NCBI GenBank assembly: GCA_036873755.1
Contig: JAVTVY010016155.1
Span: 1 to 64,000, forward strand
Origin: Hanleya hanleyi
Lineage: Eukaryota; Mollusca; Polyplacophora; Lepidopleurida; Hanleyidae
DNA: 64,000 nt
Direction of reading: 5' to 3'
Part shown: positions 50,485 through 59,999 of the stretch, piece after piece
Layout of the letters: the number at the start of each line of letters is the position of its first letter
How positions within the stretch are numbered: position 1 is the first letter of the stretch
Translations under genes and position numbers: made by a program
The notes under the pieces: model-generated
What the model was told of the DNA's origin: nothing
The model's input: only the letters and a program-made list of their open reading frames with translations
Databases searched by the model: none

Positions 50485-50750
50485 CAATGACGTCACTGGG
50501 GGTTTTCCTCCCTCTGAAAAGCCTAATTTTAACGCAGAAGTAAACTTCGAAAAAGGCTAGTTCAGCTTTGAACGGATGTACTATCTTTTACGTCGCCAAG
50601 TTGTACAAATTTATCTCAAGTATGAGAGAAGATTTTTAGGAAAAACCTGTTACGCTCAATTGAGGCCTAAGTTAAAGATCCCCCAGTTGCGCGGGTGGCG
50701 ATCACGGCACTGTAATTGATAGAACAGCTGATCCTTTGTTTAGAGCCGCT
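50485..50750 (+). repeat. Direct repeat, left copy, with TGACGTCA
   Basis: It matches 52261-52550 in order: CAATGACGTCACTGG, TTTTCCTCCCTCTGAAAAGC, CAAGTTGTA, TTGCGCGGGTGGC. It lies between the two divergent genes. TGACGTCA at 50488-50495 is a perfect cAMP-response-type (CREB/ATF) site. Confidence 0.85.
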
Positions 50751-50814
50751 GTTACTTCCGTTGTGTCTAAGAGAATGGCTTTTAACTTCAACTCGTGGCG
50801 TTCACCACAAGGCA

Positions 50815-51700
50815 CAAGAAACCCATACATGTTTCATACATTCAGTCTGTTTTATTTTCATAAATCTCGCCATGCATTTCCCATCAAATGACTTCGTGAA
50901 TGCAAAGAATGTCCCATATCAATACGTTCTCATTTTTCTTATCTCCAAGAAGTCCCATCTTCAAGAAGATTTTATCTAAAGAAAACTTGCCATACATTTT
51001 ACATACACTGACTCTGTTGATTTAAAATAGACCCTGTAGTGTGCAGCCAAATAAATCATTGATTGTCATGTCTTCAAAAAGACCCAGGTAGCTTCCATAC
51101 ATTAATCTTTAATATTTTCATCTTTTTAGCGTTCCCATACATACATGTATGCCTTACATCGAGTTTGACTACTGTTTTATCATGTTCAAGGAACCCATAC
51201 ATTTCCCTCACAGTAGCAAGGTATATGCCTTTAAGAGGTATATACCTGTCTGGTACCTTAGATGTGCCTTAATTATACTTTAATTTTAGAGTGTACCTTA
51301 ACGATAACTTGTAGCCGAGTTGACTTATTGCACCTTCAATAGGTATATACCTCAACAGTACCTCTTGAGGTTCAGTAGGTGTGCCTTGAGAAGGTATATA
51401 CCTGATCAGTACCTGGCAAAGTCTCTACCAGTACCTCCATGGTGCCTTATCTACTTAGCTAAATTTTCATCAAATTGAACTGTACCTTGATGGTACCTCT
51501 CAGACTTGGAATTTTATTCAAGCCAATGCCCTGTACCTTCTTGGTACCTTATGAACTTGGTTACTTTTACATCAACTAGGGGTGTACCTTGTTGGTACCT
51601 CCTAGACTTAGACATTTACTCTAGCCAAATATATGTACCGGTACCTTCTTGTACCTTATCAACATGTTCATTTTCAACAAATTGGACGTGAGACGCATTT
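50815..51700 (+). repeat. Central array: CATACAT words then GGTACC words
   Basis: CCCATACAT-type words from about 50820 to 51200 are followed by GGTACCTT/GGTATATACCT words to about 51690. The same two word types recur near the right end (58290-59045) in the opposite order but on the same strand. Confidence 0.85.
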
Positions 51701-52260
51701 CTCAACATTAACATTTGTACCACTGGCCAGTATTGTACATTTTGACAGGTTCAAATCACAGTTTGCAAAGAAAACATGTGTAAACAGAGGTCAGTCTTTC
51801 GTGTAAGTATATTGTTTCTGCTTTTACATACCGGTAACCGTACTGAAAAACCTTTCATCCAGAATCATTCTTGTACCCAGACAGACCATTGTCCACCTTT
51901 GTCTGGGGACACTTTCATGAGAGACGATTCATAAGAAGCACAGTTCCCTGGCTTGAGGGATACTTGGTGGTAGATGCCTAAGTATATATTTCAATAAATT
52001 ATGATATTTGGTCTTTTTTCATTTTTTTTTTTTTTTTTTTTTCATTTTGCCTACATTTGTGTCTCTCAGCTTTGACTCAAGTAGTCATTTCCATTTCTGT
52101 CAAGCAGGGCAAAACCTAAGAATCATAGATTTAAAAAAAATCGTACATTGATTTCTATGAATTAAGAAGCGAATTTATTTTATTTTATCTTTTTATTAAT
52201 TCTCATAACCACTAAATCGAGAGGGAGAGAGAAAACGATAACAAATCGATTGTGTTACTA

Positions 52261-52550
52261 CAATGACGTCACTGGAGGATTTTCCTCCCTCTGAAAAGCC
52301 TAAGTTTAACACAGAAGTAAATGACAAAAAACTTCCCGTAGAGAATACTTTAGCTCCCATTTTAACATATAATTTAAACAGGTGAACTATCTTTTACTTC
52401 GCCAAGTTGTAGAAATTTATCTCAAGTATCAGTTGAGATTTTTAGACGAAAAACCTGCTAGGCCTCAGTGGGTTGAAAAACCCCCTGTTGCGCGGGTGGC
52501 TGTTACGACACCGTAATTGACAGAACAGCCGATCTTTTGTTTGGAGTCGA
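52261..52550 (+). repeat. Direct repeat, right copy, with TGACGTCA
   Basis: Partner of 50485-50750, with TGACGTCA at 52264-52271. It ends about 200 bp before the first candidate exon of the plus-strand gene. Confidence 0.85.
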
Positions 52551-52751
52551 TTTTGACTAGCCTGGTACCCTAAATTACTGTTACAATACTTACATATACA
52601 ACTTTTCCAGGGAACCAGTGAACGAGGCACTCCGTTTAGCAGAAAAGTTTATATTCTTGTGTTCCAACCAGCCAAGTTGCATTTGTTTGTCAAATTCTTA
52701 ATGTACGGTCGTTACTACAAGGCATATTGATACCGTAGTATCGCGACAAAA

Positions 52752-53037
52752 GTGAAGAAGAAAGAAACGTTGTTTGGACAACAACAACCACAAATTGAAA
52801 AACAACAACAACGGAACTGGGAGCTGTGCACAACATGTACGGGTGGGCGGTGGAAGACGACGGACGTGTGCGATCGAGCTGAGTCGGACAACACGTATTG
52901 CTGGATCGAACTCCGCCCGCCGTCTACTTTCTCAAACATGATAAGAGAACAAACAGCATTTCGGGAATATAGCACCATACCCATCGAGTTAAGAGTGGAT
53001 TTACAGATAAACAACATTCAACAACAATGGTTTGCAA
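52752..53037 (+). CDS. Candidate first known exon, plus-strand BEN-like gene
   Basis: An open frame with a Gln/Lys-rich start (GQQQPQIEKQQQ), then NWELCTTCTGGRWKTTDVC and ...YCWIELRPPSTF, ending ...NNIQQQWFA. The cysteines could structure a small domain. There is no in-frame ATG before the upstream stop (it opens on GTG), so the true start lies in another exon or is the Met near residue 60. Donor choice: GTATAT at 53038 keeps frame with the next exon. The stronger GTAAGT at 53048 would give an immediate stop. With the 53037 donor, exons at 54411, 56193 and 57873 make a 241-residue open product. No family is recognised for this exon alone. Confidence 0.4.
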
Positions 53038-53089
53038 GTATATACCTGTAAGTATCTATAACTAGGTGAAGAAACTTATGTACTGTCTC

Positions 53090-53995
53090 AGTGTCTGTCC
53101 CAGATAATATATCCGAGACGTTTTCGTCAATATTTCGGAGACAATTTAGAATTTATCGTACAACATTGAAACTTCACACAACTAAAAAATACAAAAATTT
53201 TCCCGTATCTGACCAAAGTCAACCTTGCTGCCCCATAACAAACTTCCATACATGTCATTGGTCACTACCTTTTCTGATGTAAACATCTGAGAAGGGCTGC
53301 CAGTGTTATGTATTGCATCATGGGTTGTTTTGGGGCAGCAAGGTTTACTTCATCTTCACAACGTCAAGGTTTCTATTTGTGAGCCAAAGGCGAACCCTTA
53401 ACCAACTTGCATAGCAGACCGCGTTCCGCCCACATTCCAGTTACGTGACCTAGAAAAAACTGTGCTGATGGTAAAATACGTTAGGGTTTTACTTTCTGTG
53501 CTAAACTATTCGCAAACTATTTAATCCAAGCCTGCATAACAATAAAATATTAACGGATAGATCAGTGAAATTTTATAGACATCTGTGCGTTATTTCACTC
53601 AATTCAAGCCCTTCAGTGAGGTGAGGTCGGATCGATACACCTGACGGATACACAAGTGATCTGAATGGTTAATATATCCACGATGTTGCTTTACGTTGAA
53701 CACGATGCATTGCCCAAGCGTACCAGGGGCTATATCTAGTATAGAGATACCCCTGGTTTTAGCGAGGATGGGCCATGACGTATCTCATTAAAATCTGTTG
53801 AGAATTGTCGAAGATCACCGATACCTACCATGTTATTTTGGGTCCACGATGACGTTGATCTGCCAATGTTATAACAAGCAGGCTTGACGTTGTGCGTCAA
53901 AAAATAACCCACAAATCTCCCATCTAATATTTGTTTATCGCTCCGAAATATCGCCAAAAACATCTCGGATATATTATCTGGGACAGACAGTAGAT
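53090..53995. repeat. 60-bp inverted repeats flanking about 780 bp, with inner hairpin
   Basis: GTCTGTCCCAGATAATATAT at about 53092 is the inverse of sequence at about 53935-53995. Inside, AACCTTGCTGCCCC (53222) pairs with GGGGCAGCAAGGTT (about 53331). It lies in the first intron of the plus-strand gene and is probably a MITE-like element. Confidence 0.7.
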
Positions 53996-54410
53996 CAATA
54001 CATGATCTACAATGCCCAACGCTACACTGGCCTGGTTTGATAGCCGCGAAGAGCTGATCACTGTCTCTGTAATCCATTTTTGTATGTCAAGGTGAATACA
54101 ATTTGAAGTGGTTATTAATCCATGGAAAAAGTTGAATTAGCACGATCGGGCTATTTGTCCTTTTTGTACGTATTGTCCAATAACCCCACGTTTTCTTATC
54201 AATAGCCTGGTCTGTTAACATTTGACATTTCCATATCGCGGAAAAAATGAAGGCGTGTCATGTTTATAATTATTTCTGCCGTCCTGATTTAATTTTGAAC
54301 AGGTTAAGTAGGTGATTTCTCACTTTTGATGTCAACTGATAGGATACAATAATATATATTTTATTGATGTTGATCAAGTTTGATAATAATTGCCTATATT
54401 CATCTTGCAG

Positions 54411-54499
54411 ATTCTGACTTAGTACAAGTAACGCAGGTAGCAGTATATTCAAGACCCAAACCTGGAATCTTATTTTTGTCAGTGGCACAGCAGTATAGT
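54411..54499 (+). CDS. Exon 2, plus-strand BEN-like gene
   Basis: Acceptor TATTCATCTTGCAG and consensus donor AGT|GTAAGT. The 89 nt read (N)SDLVQVTQVAVYSRPKPG and ILFLSVAQQYS, and leave in phase 0, which matches the start of the exon at 56193. The alternating hydrophobic pattern suggests beta strands. A frame continuing past the donor to 54679 is taken as intron read-through. Confidence 0.5.
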
Positions 54500-54913
54500 G
54501 TAAGTATTTGTCTTTTCTCATTAACAGGATTGCATGATGTTAGCCAGAGATATCCCAACGGACAGACATTTTCAAATTTGGACAGACAAGAATTTGAAAA
54601 TTTAACATGGGAGAGATATGAAGAAAGGAAATTTAGTAGACTGTCCAATTCTAGCAAAATGAGATACTTGGACATGTAATTGGGCAGAACTTCCACCAGC
54701 ATGACCAGCCCTAGAGTGTGTCAGCCAGGATATAAAATCTACAAGCGTCTGGTCCATCATTCATAATTCAGCCATCGCCCATTAAAGAATATCCACGTCC
54801 ATAATCCAACGGCTCAGTTGCACATCATTGAGAGAACAGTTGATCAGCTACTGAGTTGTGTAATTTCACTTTTGCCTATCTGTTAAACCATGACTATTTT
54901 GAACTGGTGATAG

Positions 54914-55016
54914 CTGGCATAATTTTATACATGTACTATATTTTCCCAGTATTCGAAGAATATGTCATTATGCTGGAATACTGGGAAAATATAGTACATG
55001 TATAAAATTATGCCAG
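54914..55016. repeat. Perfect 41-bp inverted repeat with 21-bp loop
   Basis: Arms at 54914-54954 and 54976-55016 are exact reverse complements (CTGGCATAATTTTATACATG ...), with partial pairing for a few more bases outside. It lies in intron 2 of the plus-strand gene and would form a strong hairpin in DNA or RNA. Confidence 0.95.
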
Positions 55017-55408
55017 TTATCAAGAGTTAAAATTACTCTCAAAGGTTAAAAGATAGTGAAAAGTTAAATTATATAACCCAGCAGCTGCTCAACTGAAGTC
55101 ACAGATCAGTGAACAGACGGGCTCTCCTTTGTTCTCTCAGTAATGTGCAACCAAGTCATTCTGATTGTGATATTCACAATTAGAACAGAATGTTAATTTA
55201 GAACAGCTTAATAATAGATATTTCATTCTCGGTCATGGCATGATGGGTGATATGTGGTTTGGTTGTACGTGATATTGTAATTTAGTTTATGCCTCAAACC
55301 CCAAAACTGAAAAAAATATGACCGCCTTAGTTTATTGAACATGCAAACTCATCTAGCAGACAACTCTGGTCTTGGCCAAGGAAGAAAAAAGAGTACTTGT
55401 CGAATTAA

Positions 55409-55974
55409 CCCTATCTGGCCTGGGCTTTTTGGGACCTGTCCAGGCCTGGGGGGGGGGGCCGAAATGGCCCCCCCTAATTATTTTTCTTACCCCTTGGGCT
55501 AGGGAGCTGAAACTTATTACACTATACCCTTGGGTCAAGCTCTACCAGAAAATGTAAAAACATCCAAGATGGCCGCTTTGATGACGTCACAGTGACGTCA
55601 TTTTCAAAAACGGCATTTTTTGGTCGAATTTTCCGATTTTTTTATTTTTGCAATTTCTCCACAAAAACTGCATGAAAAATTAGCAAATATTAATGTGATA
55701 TGAAATAAAATAGTTTTTACCCACTTTTCGTCGCGGAAAAGCATAAATTTTGAAGAAATATGACAAAAACATCATTTTTCTGGTACCCACGTGGCCGCCA
55801 TCTTGAATTTACCCATGATGCTCTGCTCGGGGGGTTATGCAAATAGTTTCAAAATTACCCCAATAAGATAAACTATAAAGTCACGGAGTTTCAGCTCTCC
55901 ATTTTTTTCCGTTCCGGAGATAGTGCAGAAAGTTTGGTAGGGGGGCCATAATGGCCCCCCCAGGCCTAGTAGGG
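55409..55974 (+). mobile_element. Complete 566-bp piggyBac-like MITE
   Basis: TTAA at 55405-55408 and 55975-55978 flanks ends CCCTATCTGGCCTGGG and, inverted, CCCTACTAGGCCTGGG. Inside are CCAAGATGGCCGC, two TGACGTCA sites (55582-55589 and 55593-55600), and CAAGATGGCGGCCACGTGGG on the minus strand. It has no coding capacity. It sits wholly in intron 2 of the plus-strand gene. Four further copies are listed. Confidence 0.95.
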
Positions 55975-56192
55975 TTAAGGGCTGACATGCTGATAAAACA
56001 ATGAGTACACTACACTAATGTGAATCATAAGGTGAAGTGATATCCGAGAGGAAATGTGTCCATTGTTAACAAATTAATTACGGGTAACAAATTTATGGCA
56101 AGGTCTGTATCCTGTGGTTTTGTACATTGGTACATGTTTTATGGAGGGCTACTTTTTACCATTCTTTCATTGAAATGTTTATACTGTTTCAG

Positions 56193-56430
56193 ATAGTTGA
56201 GCTGTCATCTGGAAATGGTGTGTTCATATACCAGAACCAATATCACCAGGCAATGAACAAGTGTAACGCACATCCTAGAAGACTGAAACAGCCAACAGAG
56301 ACGAACAACACTGCTCAGAGCGATGGGAGACCAGCGGCGAGATATTTAATGAAAAGGCTCTTCTCACTTGAAGAACTAGCTATGGGGAAACTGCCGGCGC
56401 TGAACAGTTACATCGTTGGGGCGATAAAGG
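56193..56430 (+). CDS. Exon 3, plus-strand gene: BEN-domain-like start
   Basis: Acceptor ATACTGTTTCAG and donor AAGG|GTGAGC. It reads IVELSSGNGVFIYQNQYHQA, a basic/polar linker, then RPAARYLMKRLFSLEELAMG and KLPALNSYIVGAIK. The run LMKRLFSLEELA is the typical opening helix of a BEN domain, and ALNSYIVGAIK suits its second helix. It enters in phase 0 from the 54499 donor and leaves in phase 1 into the exon at 57873. The related minus-strand exon at 45555 has the same order (short GNG/NSG-x-Y segment, then BEN start). BEN proteins commonly act as DNA-binding repressors or chromatin adaptors. The assignment is from pattern memory, not a search. Confidence 0.6.
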
Positions 56431-56600
56431 GTGAGCAAATATCACTATCTGAACTCCCATGCTAAGTTTCAGGGCACCGGTTAAATGTCAGGTACATTAG
56501 CATTTAAGAAGCTATGTTCGTGAAATATCATAGTGCATTCACATGATTCTATTTAGATAGAAGATATTCAGCAATTAATATATTGTGATAATAGTTATTA

Positions 56601-57707
56601 CCCCTCGGGTATTGTCGTCATCAGCGTCGTCTGTCCGTCCGTCCGTCTGTCCATCTTTCTTGTGAACACGATATCTCAAGAAGAATTACAGCCAGGCATT
56701 GTGAATTCATACCACATATTTATCGGGTGAAGGGTCAGAAGCCTATTAAAAATGACTGACCTTGACCTATTTTATCAAGGTCAAATTCTAATATTTTTTG
56801 AAGGATTAAAGCTAGGGGCTCCAAATTCATATTATATATGCAACTCGTGATGGACTGGAAGCCTATTCCAGTTGACTGTTTATTATACTGTTTATTATGA
56901 TATAACATGAAGAAATAAAGCTAGGCTTTCCAAATTAATACTATGTATACATCTGGCGAAGGTCCAGAGGTGTACTGAAGATGACTGACTTTGACCTATT
57001 TTATCAAGGTCAAATTATAGAATTTGCCATATTTGTTTAATGATTAAAGCTGGAGTCTCTAAATTCATATTAAATGCAATTGACTAGAAGCCTATCCCAG
57101 TTAACTGACCTTGATCTATTCATATACTGTTTATTATAGTATAACATCAAGAATATAGGTATGTTTTCCAAATTAATACTATGTATACATCTGGTGATGC
57201 TCCAAAGGTGTGCTGAAGATGATGACTTTGACCTATTTTATCCTTAACCTACTTTATCCAGGTCCGATTCTATTTAGTACAATATTTCATGAAAAATCTA
57301 CATGGTCAAAATTTGTATCAATTATGGCTGGACCTGAAGTCTATTTAAGAATATCACTGACCTTGACCTATATTTAAAAGGTCAAATTCTACATGTTAAG
57401 TCTAAGATCTCCAAATTTATGTTCCCTATGCCATTAAGTTAGAATTGACTTGAACTTTTTTGAAGATGACTGACCTTGATCTATATTTCCAAGATAAAAT
57501 TACTTGATTTGATTATAAGCTTTTTAGAAGAGTATGTTTAGAGCTAAGAAATCGGTCATGCTCCACCAGAACCTCAGGCCTTGGCAAAAGCTGAACTACA
57601 GTCAGACCTACCAGATCAGATTTTTGTTAATCTATTTCTAAAAATACACTGATGATATTATACATTGCAAGATTGCTGGGTGTAGACAATAATCGATAGC
57701 CGAGGGG
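56601..57707. mobile_element. 1.1-kb element with CCCCTCGG ends and internal repeats
   Basis: The ends read CCCCTCGGGTATTG and, inverted, CCCCTCGGCTATCG, with TA outside both (56599-56600 and 57708-57709). A GTCCGTCCGTCCGTCTGTCC run follows the left end. Internal units repeat TGACCTTGACCTATTTTATC and ATTAAAGCTAG-like words. It has no coding capacity. It sits entirely in intron 3 of the plus-strand gene. Related ends are at 5087-5133. Confidence 0.8.
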
Positions 57708-57872
57708 TATTGAAGCCCAATGTGCCATTTTTTAGTAGCTGAGATTAACTACTCTAGTGTAGAAAATACCTTCATTATTAATACAATGGGCATTGCAGTC
57801 ACATAGTCACTTGCCATGGGACAGGCTGCAAAAGTATTCAGCCTTCTAATGATGTTTATTTTTTCATTTCAG

Positions 57873-57985
57873 CTTTCTGTACAACACATTCAACAAGTAC
57901 AGCCTCTGTGATCAACCGGGAAATGGGTGCCAAAGTCACAGGATTAAAGAGCCGAAAACAGAGGACTGTGGCGATCAATGCTTAA
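57873..57985 (+). CDS. Exon 4 (last), plus-strand gene: BEN-domain-like end
   Basis: Acceptor TTATTTTTTCATTTCAG. Joined in phase to 56430 it reads (A)FCTTHSTSTASVINREMG, then AKVTGLKSRKQRTVAINA and TAA at 57983-57985. The helix SVINREMGAKVTGLK would complete the BEN fold, although the whole domain (about 70 residues) is on the short side. The terminal array begins about 300 bp downstream. No clear AATAAA follows closely. Confidence 0.5.
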
Positions 57986-58289
57986 TTCACTTGCGTTTCC
58001 TGGTGTAAATGGAATAGGACACAAATATTGTTTTCTGACTGATAGATTGATGAAAGAGACTTCAATTCACACAGTCTCACCTTGATTCACTTGCTTTCTA
58101 CCATGTCGACATGAGAACAATAGCCTGTCTGGATACAACAAGATAGACAAAATAGTCAAACCATAACTAAACAAGTGAGCCGGATGAAAGAATGTTGCTG
58201 TAAATATGATTCATAGTGCTTATGTATGGAAGAATTACTGTTTTTTGTGTAAAAAAATACACTAAAATATTCTTCTGAAATCGAATTTG

Positions 58290-59045
58290 TTGATTTTTAT
58301 GTATACCTTACCGGTACCTTCAGTTGTACCTTAATGGTACCTCCAGCTATAAAATGGCTGACCATATATGTATACCTTCCTGGTATCTTGCATAAGACTC
58401 TATACCTTGATGGTACCTCTGGATGTACCTTACTTGCGCCTTGCTCTAGAACTGGTTTTATCCTCATGTACCTACACTATATCTTAATGGTACCTTAGTG
58501 ATACCTTGTTGCTGTGCCTTATTGATACCTTATACAACCGGGGTACAATTAAGGCATCATTAGCATTTTTGGAACCTTGTCCATGTTGGATCAAATGACA
58601 AATTTGGAGGTACAGATAAGGTATATGCCTTAACTGTACCTGTCCTGTACCTATGTTGAATCTATGGCCTGTACCTTATTGAGACCTCCTTGATACCTTA
58701 ATGATACCTTATTACTGTGAGGGTTATCATACAATGACATATACAAATTTTATTTTTGCACTCTTCTCCATACATTTTCCATACAGAAGGACTTGGTATT
58801 TTCAGTACACGCCATACATTTTCCATACATTGTACTTTACATTTTGAGAGTTCCATACATTTTCCGTACATTTCTCATACATTTGCCATACAGTTCTGAA
58901 AATCCTGTTTTTCCCATACATTTACCAGACAATTACATTGCCACTTCACCATTGCCCATACATCTTCCATACAGGATCCATACAGTTCCCATACACCAGC
59001 CATACATTTGCCATACATTATCCATACATTTTATTTTGGTAAGGG
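58290..59045 (+). repeat. Right terminal array: GGTACC words then CATACAT words
   Basis: Roughly 58290-58720 is dense in ACCTTAATGGTACCTT-like words. 58760-59040 is dense in CCATACATTTTCCATACAT, running up to the right inverted end of the candidate 28.5-kb element. Confidence 0.9.
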
Positions 59046-59437
59046 TATGTATATGATTCAGGTGGTGACTCTCAGAGACGTAGCGTTAGAACCGGAATTA
59101 GACACGACTAAGGCAAGTAGGTTGTGCGTGCTAAAATTGTATTTTGCCATCAGTGTATGGTTAGCGACAGATGAAGAAATCTAGGAAAAAGGGAATCGAA
59201 ATACATCTTTCACAGCCTGTATGGTTATAGTGTTAATTTACTTTCGGGAATATATAGGGTTGGTGTCAGAAAATGTTAATGCATTAAATCTAAGATGTAC
59301 GGCTTATTTTACCTATCTTGTTTGTACATCAAACATCTTGAACGTATTCACCGACATGCCATGATATCAATTTTAGATGGCATTCATTAAACTTCATCCA
59401 GAAATTAATATACTAAACTTAACTATTAAAAAATAAT
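59046..59437. other. No supported feature
   Basis: This is the outer right flank of the candidate giant element. No gene or repeat is recognised. Confidence 0.4.
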
Positions 59438-59441
59438 TTAA

Positions 59442-59988
59442 CCCTATCTGGCTTGGGCATTTTGGGACGTATCCTGGCCTTGGGGGGGGGGCACTAATTA
59501 TTTTTCTTACCCCTTGAACTGGGGAGCTGAAACTTACCACACCATACCCTTTGGTCAAGCTCTACCAGAAAATTTGAAAAAAAATTCAAGATAGCCGCTT
59601 CGATGATGTCACAGTGACGTCATTTTCAAAAACGGCATTTTTTAGTCAGATTTCCCGAATGTTTTATTTATGAAATTTCTCCGCAAAAACTGCATGTTAA
59701 ATCAGTAAATATTAATGTGATGTGAAATAAAATAGTTTTTGTCCACTTTTCATCGCGGAAAAGCAGAAATTTTGAAGAAATATTACGAAAAATCACTTTT
59801 CTGGTACCCCACGTGGTCGCCATCTTGAATTTACCCATGACTCCCTGCTGGTGGGGTCATGCAAATATGCTCAAAATGATCGCATTATGATAAACTATAA
59901 AGTCACGGAGTTTCGGCTCTCCATTTTTTGTCGTTCCGGAGATAGCGCAGAAAGTTTGGTATTTCGGCATCTCCCAGGCCATGTAGGG
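59442..59988 (+). mobile_element. PiggyBac-like MITE, second near-complete copy
   Basis: TTAA at 59438-59441 precedes CCCTATCTGGCTTGGG. The 3' end reads ...GGCCATGTAGGG, followed by ATAT where TTAA is expected, so the right duplication has mutated. One TGACGTCA remains (59615-59622). Confidence 0.9.
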
Positions 59989-59999
59989 ATATAAAACCA

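Larger units (their letters stand above)
30495..59045. mobile_element. Candidate 28.5-kb DNA transposon with BEN-domain cargo genes
   Basis: The left end starts CCCTTACCAAAATAAAATGT and the right end is its reverse complement. The two match for 25 bases and then about 15 of the next 20. TA lies immediately outside both (30493-30494 and 59046-59047). CATACAT arrays sit just inside each end. Within are a minus-strand gene (32459?-49707) and a plus-strand gene (52752-57985), both BEN-like, transcribed away from a central array. Removing the DIRS insertion (34665-45156) leaves about 18 kb. No transposase was recognised. The alternative is two unrelated one-ended copies of a repeat with host genes between them. 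Confidence 0.4.

Noticed and set aside
54500..54679. Frame continuing after the 54499 donor, with a possible 28-nt intron
   Set aside because: An intron of 28 nt is implausibly short, and the phase-0 join to 56193 is better.
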